DNA from: Gelidibacter japonicus
GTDB taxonomy: Bacteria > Bacteroidota > Bacteroidia > Flavobacteriales > Flavobacteriaceae
Direction of reading: 5' to 3'
DNA: 64,000 bases
NCBI RefSeq assembly: GCF_010725055.1
Contig: NZ_BJKB01000003.1
Location: 186,001 to 250,000 of the forward strand
Below are positions 37,776 to 46,700 of this stretch, in pieces. Each line of letters begins with the position of its first letter. Positions within the stretch are counted from its first letter, which is position 1. Under the pieces are notes generated by a model, which saw only the letters and a program-made list of their open reading frames with translations, was not told the origin of the DNA and made no database searches. The position numbers and the translations under genes were made by a program.

Positions 37776-38093
37776 TCATTCAAATGAGTTTTCATATAAA
37801 ATTTCGAACTGAGTGATATCTAAATAGTTTCTTCTTTTTGCTTTATAAAAACAAGTCACAACTTAGGCTAATGAGCGTATGGCGTAACCTATAAATTTCT
37901 TTTGTTCAGGATCTCTTTGTCCGATGGAACCTTCCGATATATTTAATGCTATAGAATCAGCTGCTCTTCTTATTTGGAAGGAAAGATCATCTTTCTCTTT
38001 ATCGGGAAAAGCTTCTGCCAAATCATCAATTTATTAACCAAAATCCATTGTTTTTTGCCATATCAGTAGCTTTTCTAATTTAAATTTATTCAT
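37776..38093 (-). pseudogene. S23/four-helix-bundle protein pseudogene with three TAA stops
   Basis: Read from ATG 38093 the frame is full length (105 codons) with clear S23-family text: LLIWQKTMDFG, FQIRRAADSIALNISEGS, FIGYAIRSLA and YKAKRRNY. It has no frameshift but three in-frame TAA codons, at 38034-38036, 38031-38033 and 37863-37865. From memory of the family these positions are usually Glu (GEE.. and SLAEVV), so each is a single G-to-T change from GAA. Family members are found as 23S rRNA insertions and free-standing genes of unknown function. It sits between thrB and thrC. Without the stops it would be ordinary. Confidence 0.85.
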
Positions 38094-38139
38094 AAATACA
38101 TTGATCTTTCTTAATTAACCTTATCATCCGTCATCCGTC

Positions 38140-39069
38140 TCATTCTATTTCTCTAATGCCTTCTATATTAATCTTCGAAACATAAGTTTCAAAATCAATC
38201 GCCGTTTTAGAATACACTTCCCGCATTGCTTTTTCCACATTCTTTGCATTCTCAATCCCTTTTGAAAGCGCAAATATCGCAGGGCCCGCTCCAGAAATAC
38301 TTGCTCCCAAAGCACCATGCTGCAATGCTGCCAACTTGACCTCTGAAAAATGCGGAATCAATTGACTTCTATGAGGTTCAACAATAACATCTTGTAAACT
38401 TCTTTTTAACAACTCATAATCACTGGTATGTAATGCATGAACAAAACTACCAAGATTTGCCCATTGGGTAATGGCATCCTTTAAAGGAAAGGTCTTGGGT
38501 AAAATAGCTCTGGCATCGGAGGTTTTGATTTCTATTTGCGGATGGATAATGGTGGCATAAACATCCTTAGGAGTTGGTAACTGTAAAATCTCCAAAGGCG
38601 ATATACTTTTAACTAAAGTAAATCCACCAAAAATTCCAGGTGCTAAATTATCAGCATGTTCGCTACCACTTGCCAAGGATTCACCTTTCATGGCAAAATC
38701 CGTCACTTGTGTCTTAGTATATGGTTTACCTAAAAGTTCATTGATGGCAAAAACACTACCTGAAGCACTGGCGCTACTGCTCCCAATACCGCTACCTGGC
38801 TTAATGTTTTTATAGATTTCAATTTCAAATCCGAAGTCGGGCTTTGCGTCGGCAATCATCGCCAATGCCGAAACACCTGCGACGTTTTTTGTGGCGTCAA
38901 GAGGTAAATCATATCCTTCAATTTTGGTGATGTAAATTCCCTTTCTTACTGTCTTACGGATGACCATCTCATCACCGATCGTATCCAAACAAAATCCGAG
39001 GACGTCATATCCACAGGACACATTGGCCACCGTTGCCGGTGAGAATATTTTGATTTCGTTCTTATTCAC
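38140..39069 (-). CDS. thrB: Homoserine kinase
   Basis: A 309-residue GHMP-family kinase making O-phosphohomoserine from homoserine and ATP. The GHMP motif 1 is FSPATVANVSCGYDVLGF at about residues 9-26. The ATP-binding loop is PGSGIGSSSASASG at about 91-104, and motif 3 is GALGASISGAGPAIFAL at about 252-268. The length is standard. It lies between thrA and the pseudogene and feeds threonine synthase. No promoter was seen in the 126-bp gap to thrA, which contains the palindrome CCGATAGCTATCGG. Confidence 0.96.
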   Translation of the reverse strand: MNKNEIKIFSPATVANVSCGYDVLGFCLDTIGDEMVIRKTVRKGIYITKIEGYDLPLDATKNVAGVSALAMIADAKPDFGFEIEIYKNIKPGSGIGSSSASASGSVFAINELLGKPYTKTQVTDFAMKGESLASGSEHADNLAPGIFGGFTLVKSISPLEILQLPTPKDVYATIIHPQIEIKTSDARAILPKTFPLKDAITQWANLGSFVHALHTSDYELLKRSLQDVIVEPHRSQLIPHFSEVKLAALQHGALGASISGAGPAIFALSKGIENAKNVEKAMREVYSKTAIDFETYVSKINIEGIREIE

Positions 39070-39092
39070 AAGTTTTTATATTTTGCCACGCT

Positions 39093-39106
39093 CCGATAGC
39101 TATCGG
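39093..39106. repeat. Perfect palindrome CCGATAGCTATCGG
   Basis: A 14-bp perfect palindrome sits in the gap between thrA and thrB. I recall the same palindrome as over-represented between genes in flavobacterial genomes, but could not count it here. It may form an RNA hairpin in the thrA-thrB transcript. Confidence 0.45.
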
Positions 39107-39195
39107 GATTACAATTATTTTTCATTTCGTTAATTGAAGTATTTGCGGTTGCCGGAACTCTTAATACTTAATTCTATGTACTTAATATTTATATC

Positions 39196-41640
39196 CTAAT
39201 TCCCAATTCTAATGATATCCGCAAACAATCCCGATGCGGTCACATCAGCACCAGCACCGGCGCCTTTAATAATTAACGGCTGCTCCGGATAACGTTGTGT
39301 GAAAAACATGACGATATTATCTTTTCCTTTTAAGTTATAAAATGGATGATCCTTAGGAATTTCCTTGAGACCAACTTTAGCGTTTTGGCCATCAAATTCT
39401 GCCACATATTTCAATTGACAATCGTTCTTTTTGGCAGAGGCATACAACTTTTGGAAGTGGGCTTCATCTGCAATTAAGGTCTGATAAAAATCGTCAACAG
39501 AATCACTTTTTAAGTTGCTTTCAGTCAAAAACGAATCATTTTCAATATCTTCCAAATTCATTTTTGTACCGCTTTCACGTGCTAAAATCAAGATTTTACG
39601 GGCAACGTCCACACCGCTCAAATCGATACGTGGATCAGGTTCGGTATAACCTTCTTTTTGAGCTTGTTTCACGACATCGTGAAAGTTTGTGGTATCATCA
39701 AAATTATTGAACACAAAGTTTAAACTTCCAGACAGTACCGCTTGAATAGAGGTGATTTTATCGCCTGAGGCAATGAGATGATTCAAGGTATCGATAATTG
39801 GAAGACCTGCGCCAACATTGGTTTCAAATAAGAACGGTGCATTGTATTTTACAGATAATTTTTTGAGATTGCTGTAGTTTTCGAAGCTACTTGAACATGC
39901 AATTTTGTTACAGGCGACTACGGCAATACTCTCTCTGAGGTAATCGGCATATATCTTGGAAACATCCTCGTTGGCCGTTACATCTACAAATATACTATTG
40001 CGTAAGTTTAAACTTTTTACACGTTCCAAAAATCCTTCCAATGTTGCCTTTTCACCAGATACCAATTGTTCTTTCCAAGATTTGAGGGAAAGTCCGGATT
40101 CATCGAAAATCATCGTTCTGGAATTGGACAGACCAATAACTCTCATATTGATTTTTAAGTGTTCCTTTACATATTTTTTTTGTTGATGAATTTGTTCTAC
40201 AAGACGTTCACCTACATTTCCAACTCCCGTGATAAATACATTTAACTGCTTGGTCTGGTCTTCAAAAAAGCGTTCGTGAAGGGTGTTTAACGCTTTTTTC
40301 ACATCTTTTTCAGCAATGACTGCGGAAATGTTCTTTTCAGATGCCCCTTGAGCAATGGCTCTTATATTAATATTGTTTTTTCCCAAGGCACTGAACATCC
40401 TGCCGCTTATACCTTGGTGATTTTTCATGTTATCTCCAACCAACGCAACGATCGACAATTCTTTTTCCACAATTATAGGATCAATTTTCAGTAGGGAAAT
40501 TTCATTTTCAAAAGCTTGGTTGATGCTTTCAGCCGCAAGGGATGCATCACTTTCATCAATTCCAAAACAAATGGAGTGCTCAGAAGAAGCTTGTGTAATA
40601 AAAATGACGTTTATTTTTTCCTGAGCCAAGGTTTCAAAAAGTCGCTTAGAAAATCCAGGGATTCCTATCATCCCATTTCCCTGTAAGGTCAGTAAAGCGA
40701 TATTACTGATATTGCTGATGCCTTTTGCGGCCTTTGAGAAACCATTGCTTTTGTCACTGGTAATAATGGTTCCATGAGCATCTGGTTGGGTTGTGTTTTT
40801 AATGTGAATAGGGATATCTAATACAAGAACGGGCTGCAGAGATGGTGGATAAAGTACTTTTGCTCCAAAATGTGAGAGTTCCATAGCCTCTTGATAAGAT
40901 AGCCTTTCGATCGGGTAGGCCTGCTTTACAAGCTTTGGATTTGCCGTGTACATCCCGTTTACATCGGTCCAGATCTCTAAACGATTGACTTTTAAAGCTG
41001 CTGCAATAATAGCCGCGGTAAAGTCAGATCCACCACGACCTAAAGTAGTGATTTCTCCTGTATTGGATTTTGAAATGAACCCAGGAAGAATGGTGATTTT
41101 TTGATTGGCATTCTTGAAATATTCGCGAATATTCATGTTGGTTATACCGTAGTTAACTTCTGCTTTCGTGAATTTCGAATTGGTCACAATAAGATCCTGG
41201 CTGTTTTTCCTAACAGCATTTAAACCTTGACTTTTCATGGCTTCTGCAACAATGTATGAGGAGAGAAGCTCTCCAAAAGTCACCAGTTTATCTGAGGTTT
41301 TTGGAGACAGTTCATTGATAAGATATATGCCGTCCAGCAAACTTTTTAAACTTGTTAATTTGCTTTCAACATACTCTTTTACAGCCTCAGTTTGATTGGG
41401 GATTAACTCCGATAAGAGATTGAGATGAGTATCTTTAATGGATTTAAATTCAGATAGATAGCTTTCGTTTTTCTGTTGAGCAAATTCGCCTGCCCTCAAT
41501 AATTTGTCGGTGATGCCACCTACAGCAGAGACCACGCAAATAACGGATTCCTTTTGTGAGTAATTATCGAGAATAGCAATGACTTTTTTGATGTTTTCTG
41601 CGGAACCGACTGATGTTCCTCCAAATTTTAATACGTTCAT
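39196..41640 (-). CDS. thrA: Bifunctional aspartate kinase / homoserine dehydrogenase
   Basis: An 814-residue fusion catalysing the first and third steps of the threonine pathway. The kinase part opens MNVLKFGGTSVGSAENI and continues with TTLGRGGSDFTAAIIAAAL at about residues 198-216. Two ACT-type segments at about 310-450 (GISNISNIALLTLQGNG and LSIVALVGDNM) fit threonine feedback control. The dehydrogenase part begins with the Rossmann motif FITGVGNVGERLVEQ near 466 and includes LSGSLNFVFN and the catalytic-site region GVDVARKILILARE. It is first in thrA-thrB-thrC. An upstream leader with a small ORF may be regulatory. Confidence 0.97.
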   Translation of the reverse strand: MNVLKFGGTSVGSAENIKKVIAILDNYSQKESVICVVSAVGGITDKLLRAGEFAQQKNESYLSEFKSIKDTHLNLLSELIPNQTEAVKEYVESKLTSLKSLLDGIYLINELSPKTSDKLVTFGELLSSYIVAEAMKSQGLNAVRKNSQDLIVTNSKFTKAEVNYGITNMNIREYFKNANQKITILPGFISKSNTGEITTLGRGGSDFTAAIIAAALKVNRLEIWTDVNGMYTANPKLVKQAYPIERLSYQEAMELSHFGAKVLYPPSLQPVLVLDIPIHIKNTTQPDAHGTIITSDKSNGFSKAAKGISNISNIALLTLQGNGMIGIPGFSKRLFETLAQEKINVIFITQASSEHSICFGIDESDASLAAESINQAFENEISLLKIDPIIVEKELSIVALVGDNMKNHQGISGRMFSALGKNNINIRAIAQGASEKNISAVIAEKDVKKALNTLHERFFEDQTKQLNVFITGVGNVGERLVEQIHQQKKYVKEHLKINMRVIGLSNSRTMIFDESGLSLKSWKEQLVSGEKATLEGFLERVKSLNLRNSIFVDVTANEDVSKIYADYLRESIAVVACNKIACSSSFENYSNLKKLSVKYNAPFLFETNVGAGLPIIDTLNHLIASGDKITSIQAVLSGSLNFVFNNFDDTTNFHDVVKQAQKEGYTEPDPRIDLSGVDVARKILILARESGTKMNLEDIENDSFLTESNLKSDSVDDFYQTLIADEAHFQKLYASAKKNDCQLKYVAEFDGQNAKVGLKEIPKDHPFYNLKGKDNIVMFFTQRYPEQPLIIKGAGAGADVTASGLFADIIRIGN

Positions 41641-41723
41641 AGTTGGTGATATGATGGATTAGAAGTAATAAATGTAAAAATATAGTAAAACAGGAAAATA
41701 TAGGACGAGATAAAATATAACAA

Positions 41724-41816
41724 TTAACCCCAAAGGGTAATAATGTTAAAAGTAATGTTGCCTTCTGAAGAGATAAAGGTCAGGAAAACATTTTTTATGT
41801 ATTGTAAAGTATGCAT
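41724..41816 (-). CDS. Candidate 30-residue leader ORF upstream of thrA
   Basis: From ATG 41816 a 30-codon frame (MHTLQYIKN..., ending NIITLWG) precedes thrA by 84 bp. It has four Thr and five Ile codons and begins about 12 nt after the start predicted from TACTTTTG at 41835-41842. thr-operon leader peptides in enterobacteria are Thr/Ile-rich, but here the excess is mild. I saw no terminator/antiterminator stems behind it. It may be an upstream ORF with some effect on thrA translation, or chance. Confidence 0.3.
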   Translation of the reverse strand: MHTLQYIKNVFLTFISSEGNITFNIITLWG

Positions 41817-41826
41817 ATCTTGTTCT

Positions 41827-41843
41827 ATACTTTTCAAAAGTAT
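41827..41843. promoter_or_regulatory. Palindrome with predicted thrA -7 element
   Basis: The 17-bp sequence atacttttcaaaagtat is a perfect inverted repeat. Its minus-strand half at 41835-41842 reads TACTTTTG, an exact TAnnTTTG -7 element pointing at thrA. The plus half reads TACTTTTC pointing at nnr. It could be a thrA promoter, or an operator placed over the promoter between the divergent genes. Confidence 0.45.
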
Positions 41844-41930
41844 TATTTTTACTGTTATAAAAAAATTTCCAGCACACTTTTAGGACTAAAAAACCAATTA
41901 TTAGAAATATCATAAAAAAATACGATTAAA

Positions 41931-43484
41931 ATGAAGATATTCTCAAAAGAACAAATCTATGAAGGCGATTTGCTAACAGCCAAAAAGCAAAATATAAGTT
42001 CTACCGAATTAATGGAACGTGCGGGCACGCAAATCTTCAACTGGATTCATCAACGAATGCAAGGTGCCCAAGTACCCATTCACGTATTTTGTGGGATTGG
42101 TAATAATGGTGGTGACGGATTGGTACTGGCAAGGCAATTGGTCAACTATGGCTATAACGTGCATACTTATGTAGTAAATTGTAGTGATAAGCGTACTCAG
42201 GATTTTCTGATAAATTACGATCGTATCAAACAAACCACTAAGAAATGGCCAATAATGCTCAATTGTAAGGCCGATTTTCCGCCAATTGGCTCCGATGATA
42301 TCATTGTAGATGCTGTCTTTGGAATAGGCTTAAATAGGCCTCCAAACGATTGGGTTAAAAGCTTGTTTCAGCATTTTAAAGAATCAAAAGCTTTTACCTT
42401 AGCAATTGATCTGCCATCGGGACTATATGCAGATAAAGTACCGAAAGATGAAAATGGAGTCGTTTGGGCTGATTACACCTTGAGTTTTCAATCGCCTAAA
42501 TTGGTGTTCTTTCTTCCCGATACTTCAAAATATACCCGTCAATGGGAAGTGCTTGATATAGGAATTGACCTTGAATTTCTGCAACAGACCGAAACCGAAG
42601 TTGAATTGATTGGGAAAAATGAAATGTTGCCTATCTATAAGCCAAGAGAAAAATTTTCGCATAAAGGCACTTACGGCCACGGTTTGCTCATTGGTGGCAG
42701 TTATGGCAAAATTGGGGCAATGCTCCTTTCCGGTAGGGGAATGTTGGCATCGGGTGCAGGATTGGTCACCGTTTATGTTCCTAAATGTGGTTATATGCCT
42801 ATGCAAACAGCTCTTCCGGAAGCTATGGTCATCACCGATATTGACGATGACATTCTTACAGCAATCAAATATGATATTGAGCCAACAGCCATTGGTATTG
42901 GCATGGGAATGGGGACGAATGAAAAAACGCATGCCGCGTTTCAGATGTTCCTGAAAACCAACAACCTTCCTTTGATCATAGATGCTGACGGAATTAATCT
43001 ACTATCCAAACATGAAGGAGATTTAGGACTAATAAAGCCTCAAACTGTATTCACTCCGCATCCAAAAGAACTGGAGCGTCTCTTAGGCAAATGGAAGGAT
43101 GATTTTGATAAGTTGAAAAAGGCAAAAGCTTTTTCAAAGAAATACAAATGTATTCTCGTAATCAAAGGCGCCCATACCATCACGGTATTTCAAGATAAAC
43201 TTTATATCAATTCAACGGGCAATCCAGGTTTAGCAACTGGAGGGACCGGAGATGTATTGACCGGTATAATAACTGGGCTTATTGGTCAAGGATATGAGCC
43301 TTTAACCGCTAGTTTGTTCGGAGTCTATTTACATGGAAAGTCTGCAGACATTGCTGTAAATGACTATAGTTATCAGAGTTTGACAGCAAGCCATATTATC
43401 GATTATTTAGGGCAGGCCTATCTCGATTTGTTTGCGAAACCACCTGTGCAGTCCGAATCCGAAAATAAAGATGACAATTTGTAA
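41931..43484 (+). CDS. nnr: Bifunctional NAD(P)H-hydrate epimerase / dehydratase
   Basis: A 517-residue repair enzyme for hydrated NADH and NADPH. The N-terminal YjeF_N epimerase domain covers about residues 1-215, with CGIGNNGGDGLVLARQL at about 54-70. The C-terminal ribokinase-like ADP-dependent dehydratase domain covers about 230-500, with PVFTPHPKEL-type VFTPHPKELERLLG and the nucleotide-site motif GNPGLATGGTGDVLTGII at about 430-447. Both domains are complete and fused as in E. coli. It is a single gene transcribed away from thrA. Confidence 0.96.
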   Translation: MKIFSKEQIYEGDLLTAKKQNISSTELMERAGTQIFNWIHQRMQGAQVPIHVFCGIGNNGGDGLVLARQLVNYGYNVHTYVVNCSDKRTQDFLINYDRIKQTTKKWPIMLNCKADFPPIGSDDIIVDAVFGIGLNRPPNDWVKSLFQHFKESKAFTLAIDLPSGLYADKVPKDENGVVWADYTLSFQSPKLVFFLPDTSKYTRQWEVLDIGIDLEFLQQTETEVELIGKNEMLPIYKPREKFSHKGTYGHGLLIGGSYGKIGAMLLSGRGMLASGAGLVTVYVPKCGYMPMQTALPEAMVITDIDDDILTAIKYDIEPTAIGIGMGMGTNEKTHAAFQMFLKTNNLPLIIDADGINLLSKHEGDLGLIKPQTVFTPHPKELERLLGKWKDDFDKLKKAKAFSKKYKCILVIKGAHTITVFQDKLYINSTGNPGLATGGTGDVLTGIITGLIGQGYEPLTASLFGVYLHGKSADIAVNDYSYQSLTASHIIDYLGQAYLDLFAKPPVQSESENKDDNL

Positions 43485-43491
43485 ATAAAAA

Positions 43492-43525
43492 AACCGCACA
43501 TTAATAGGATTATAAAGGTGCGGTT
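43492..43525. terminator. Terminator between nnr and the TlpA-like gene
   Basis: Stem aaccgcac (43492-43499) pairs with gtgcggtt (43518-43525) across an 18-nt loop. The T run is on the minus side, so it mainly ends the TlpA-like gene, but it also closes nnr. Confidence 0.75.
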
Positions 43526-43547
43526 CAAATAACAGGTTTTTATAAGT

Positions 43548-44585
43548 TTAGATATCTAAACTATCAAATAATTCTATAAGTCTTTTGCTTGATGGTCTTG
43601 GTGCGTTGGCATCTACAACATTACCATTTGGATCAATTAGGATAAAACGTGGAATGCCGTTGATTTTATAGTCTTTTACAAAATCCGATTGCCAGTTTTT
43701 GTCAGAGAACAACTGAATTCCAATTAAATTCTCTTCTTCAACCATCGTTTTCCATTTTGTTTTAGCTGCTTCTAAGTCGCCGCCGCCACTTCTCATGGCG
43801 TCATCAATTGAAATGCTCACAAACTGAATGTTTTTATCGGCATATTTGGCGTCCAATTCTTTTAATGAAGGTATTTCTGCAATACAAGGTCCACACCATG
43901 TGGCCCAAACATCAATATAAACATATTTCCCTTTTAGATCTGACAAAGATGTCGTTCCTCCTTTAAAATTTTCATAGTTTTCAAAAGTAGGGGAAGGAGA
44001 GCCGGCCGGAAACTGTTCTCTTATGGCAATAGATTCGGCAAAGAAATTCTGGTACATATTCAGCATAGGGTCTAAATTTGCTTTAGCCATGCTGGTTAGT
44101 GTACTGTCAATGCTTTTGTCATGGTTATAAAACGCAGTCAATTCTTTTCTAATGCTCTCAATTTCATTTCGTAGGCCTTCAGAACTCAAACTGCTCAGCT
44201 TATCCTGATCCAATAATTTTTTCTCCAAAGTCATCTGTTCTGTCAAATAATTATTATGTTCAGATCCAGGTCCGGAAAACTTTACGGTCTCTTCTAAATT
44301 ATCAATATCTGCAGTCATTTCTATATCGAATCCATTTTTCAAAAAGATTGGCGCAGCAATATTGCCGTTGAAAAAACCAAATACTTCAGGTTGACCAATT
44401 TTGAGTGTGTCAGAAAATGTACCATCCTGATCCACTAAAATGGTTTTGGTGATCATTCGGCTTCTCAATAAAATGGAATCGCTAGCTTTATTGGAAATCT
44501 TTCCAGAAAAAGTAACATAATCTTTAGGTTCTTCCTTACATGACACAATAGTTAATACACATAAGAAAATCAGTAATTTCTTCAT
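43548..44585 (-). CDS. TlpA-like thioredoxin-fold lipoprotein with DUF4369-type N-terminus
   Basis: A 345-residue protein anchored to the envelope by a lipobox (LTIVSC, Cys16). Residues 25-120 form a DUF4369-type beta domain common in Bacteroidota. A helical linker spans about 120-195. The thioredoxin/AhpC-TSA domain starts near 200 and holds the redox site WCGPC at 230-234, followed by GIPRFILID near 315. Such proteins reduce periplasmic disulfides, often for cytochrome maturation or cell-envelope stress; the target is not shown. A -7 element lies 28 bp upstream. Confidence 0.9.
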   Translation of the reverse strand: MKKLLIFLCVLTIVSCKEEPKDYVTFSGKISNKASDSILLRSRMITKTILVDQDGTFSDTLKIGQPEVFGFFNGNIAAPIFLKNGFDIEMTADIDNLEETVKFSGPGSEHNNYLTEQMTLEKKLLDQDKLSSLSSEGLRNEIESIRKELTAFYNHDKSIDSTLTSMAKANLDPMLNMYQNFFAESIAIREQFPAGSPSPTFENYENFKGGTTSLSDLKGKYVYIDVWATWCGPCIAEIPSLKELDAKYADKNIQFVSISIDDAMRSGGGDLEAAKTKWKTMVEEENLIGIQLFSDKNWQSDFVKDYKINGIPRFILIDPNGNVVDANAPRPSSKRLIELFDSLDI

Positions 44586-44612
44586 TTTTATATTTTAGTT
44601 TTTACAATTTTT

Positions 44613-44620
44613 CAAAAGTA
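44613..44620 (-). promoter_or_regulatory. Predicted -7 element of the TlpA-like gene
   Basis: On the minus strand it reads TACTTTTG, an exact TAnnTTTG match, with a predicted leader of about 20 nt. Confidence 0.5.
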
Positions 44621-44717
44621 ATAGTTTGTGGACACATTGTATGAATTTTTATTAATTATTAACATTTCTTGCAAAATGTAAAGGTTATGTTGATTTTTGA
44701 ACACAGAAACCCAATTA

Positions 44718-46229
44718 ATGAAATTGACACATTCCATATCCTCAAAAACCTTAGAACTAACAACTATTAGCGATATTCTATTTTTTAATAAAAAATTAGA
44801 ACTTTCGGAAGAAGTTATAGCCAAAATTAATAATTGCAGAACCTATTTGGATGATAGGATGCTTGAGCAAGATGAGCCTATTTATGGCATCAATACTGGA
44901 TTTGGTTCGTTGTACAATGTGAAAATATCTAAGGATAGACTAACTCAACTTCAAGAGAATTTAGTCATGTCGCATGCCTGCGGTATCGGCGATCAAGTTC
45001 CAAATTCTATAGTTAAATTGATGCTCTTGCTAAAAATTCAGTCGTTGAGCTACGGCCATAGTGGGATTCAGTTGGATACGGTTTTGCGTTTGGTCGATTT
45101 TTATAATCACGATGTTCTACCTGTCATTTATACTTTAGGCTCGCTAGGGGCATCTGGAGATTTGGCGCCATTGGCGCATTTAGCATTGCCATTAATAGGG
45201 AAAGGGGAAGTCTTTCACAATGGCCAGATAAAGCCTGCCCAAGAGGTCATGGACGATTTCAATTGGAAACCAATTAGGCTATTGTCTAAGGAAGGATTGG
45301 CTCTCTTAAACGGGACTCAATTTATGAGTGCCTATGGCGTGCACTTATTGTTGAAATCTTATAAACTGTCCTATTTGGCGGATCTTATTGGCAGTATTTC
45401 TTTAGATGCATTCGATGGTAGAATTGAACCGTTCAATGAATTGGTACATTTGGTAAGACCGCATAACGGCCAATTAAAAACAGCCCGACGCATCAGAGAG
45501 TTTTTGGAACATAGTGAACTAATTGCGCAACAAAAGCAACATGTACAGGATCCTTATTCATTTAGATGTATCCCACAGGTACATGGCGCGACCAAAGACA
45601 CCTTGGAATTTGTACATAAAACCATAAAAACAGAAATCAATTCTGTTACCGACAATCCAAATATATTTATTGAAGAAAATGAAATTATATCTGGAGGCAA
45701 CTTTCATGGGCAGCCGTTAGCATTGGCCTTGGACTATTTAAAGATTGCGATGGCTGAGTTGGGTAATATATCTGAGCGACGTATATACCAGTTGATTTCC
45801 GGACAAAGAGGTCTTCCAACATTTTTGGTGGATAACCCCGGACTTAATTCCGGATTTATGATTCCGCAATATACGGCTGCAAGTATAGTAAGCGCAAATA
45901 AACAATTGGCCACACCAGCGAGTATAGACTCTATAGTTTCTTCCAATGGTCAGGAAGATCATGTGAGTATGGGGGCAAATTCAGCAACCCAAGCCCATAC
46001 CTTAATTTATAATGTTGAGCGTATTTTGGCCATTGAATTATTGAATGCAGCTCAAGCCATCGAATTTAGAAAACCAAAATCATCCTCTCCCTTTATTGAG
46101 TCTTTTTTGAAGAGTTATAGCAACGAGATCAAATTTGTAATTCAGGATGAGGTTTTTCATGATCTTATAAAAAAATCAATACAGTTTGTTAGTGATTTCA
46201 GTATAGATAATGAATTGCTTTTTGAGTGA
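44718..46229 (+). CDS. hutH: Histidine ammonia-lyase
   Basis: A 503-residue enzyme deaminating histidine to urocanate. The self-formed MIO cofactor arises from Ala-Ser-Gly in LGASGDLAPLAH (ASG at 145-147). The catalytic Tyr lies in YGINTGFG at 56-63. MSHACG at 84-89 has the Ser-His pair typical of histidine rather than tyrosine lyases. Other landmarks are QDPYSFRCIPQVHGA and NFHGQP. An in-frame TTG at 44697 exists, but ATG 44718 gives the usual N-terminus. The other hut genes are not in the window. Confidence 0.95.
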   Translation: MKLTHSISSKTLELTTISDILFFNKKLELSEEVIAKINNCRTYLDDRMLEQDEPIYGINTGFGSLYNVKISKDRLTQLQENLVMSHACGIGDQVPNSIVKLMLLLKIQSLSYGHSGIQLDTVLRLVDFYNHDVLPVIYTLGSLGASGDLAPLAHLALPLIGKGEVFHNGQIKPAQEVMDDFNWKPIRLLSKEGLALLNGTQFMSAYGVHLLLKSYKLSYLADLIGSISLDAFDGRIEPFNELVHLVRPHNGQLKTARRIREFLEHSELIAQQKQHVQDPYSFRCIPQVHGATKDTLEFVHKTIKTEINSVTDNPNIFIEENEIISGGNFHGQPLALALDYLKIAMAELGNISERRIYQLISGQRGLPTFLVDNPGLNSGFMIPQYTAASIVSANKQLATPASIDSIVSSNGQEDHVSMGANSATQAHTLIYNVERILAIELLNAAQAIEFRKPKSSSPFIESFLKSYSNEIKFVIQDEVFHDLIKKSIQFVSDFSIDNELLFE

Positions 46230-46239
46230 TCAAAATGAA

Positions 46240-46617
46240 CTAGGTGGTTTCTTTGTTTAAAACCGAGTCCTTCCACGAGACAGCCTTTTGAATATCATCG
46301 AAAATTTCCAATGGTTTGTTGAGAAACAACTTTTCAACTTCGGCGTTAGACCTTGCCTTGAAATCTTTGGAAACTATAGCAAATGCTACAAGATTTTTAA
46401 TTTTTGAAGTTTCTATATATGTTGTAGGATCAACTGTATAGGAGTTTTTTCGATGTGATATATAAACAAATTTTTTGTTTCTAAAATACGTATCCACTAC
46501 ATTATTAAGTTCGATATTATGCTTTGGCGATACAATAATTCCTTCGTCAATGATAACAATGACGTAATCATCATAAATGTGCATCTCACAAAAATCGAAT
46601 TTTAGCAAATCTGTCAT
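46240..46617 (-). CDS. Hypothetical protein, possibly STAS/SpoIIAA-like
   Basis: A 125-residue cytosolic protein I cannot name. The alternation of strands and helices (MHIYDDYVIVIIDEG, FVYISHRKNSYTVD, LVAFAIVSKDFKARS, AEVEKLFLNKPLEIFDDIQKAVSWKD) recalls the STAS/SpoIIAA-like fold, with a C-terminal helix that ends in conserved-looking aromatic and acidic residues. No catalytic motif is seen. Its stop lies 10 bp from the hutH stop, facing it. It could be an anti-sigma-antagonist or lipid-binding type small protein, but this is not supported beyond the fold impression. Confidence 0.6.
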   Translation of the reverse strand: MTDLLKFDFCEMHIYDDYVIVIIDEGIIVSPKHNIELNNVVDTYFRNKKFVYISHRKNSYTVDPTTYIETSKIKNLVAFAIVSKDFKARSNAEVEKLFLNKPLEIFDDIQKAVSWKDSVLNKETT

Positions 46618-46647
46618 TTCTAAATTTAATTAATCTATAGATCAAAT

Positions 46648-46690
46648 CAAAAAAGCATCCGTTAAATTATAGGATGCTTAATTTTTTTAA
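46648..46690. terminator. Terminator of clpC
   Basis: Stem agcatcc (46654-46660) with ggatgct (46672-46678), followed on the minus side by a T run (and T-rich on the plus side too). It starts about 10 bp after the clpC stop. Confidence 0.8.
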
Positions 46691-46700
46691 TATGAACTAG

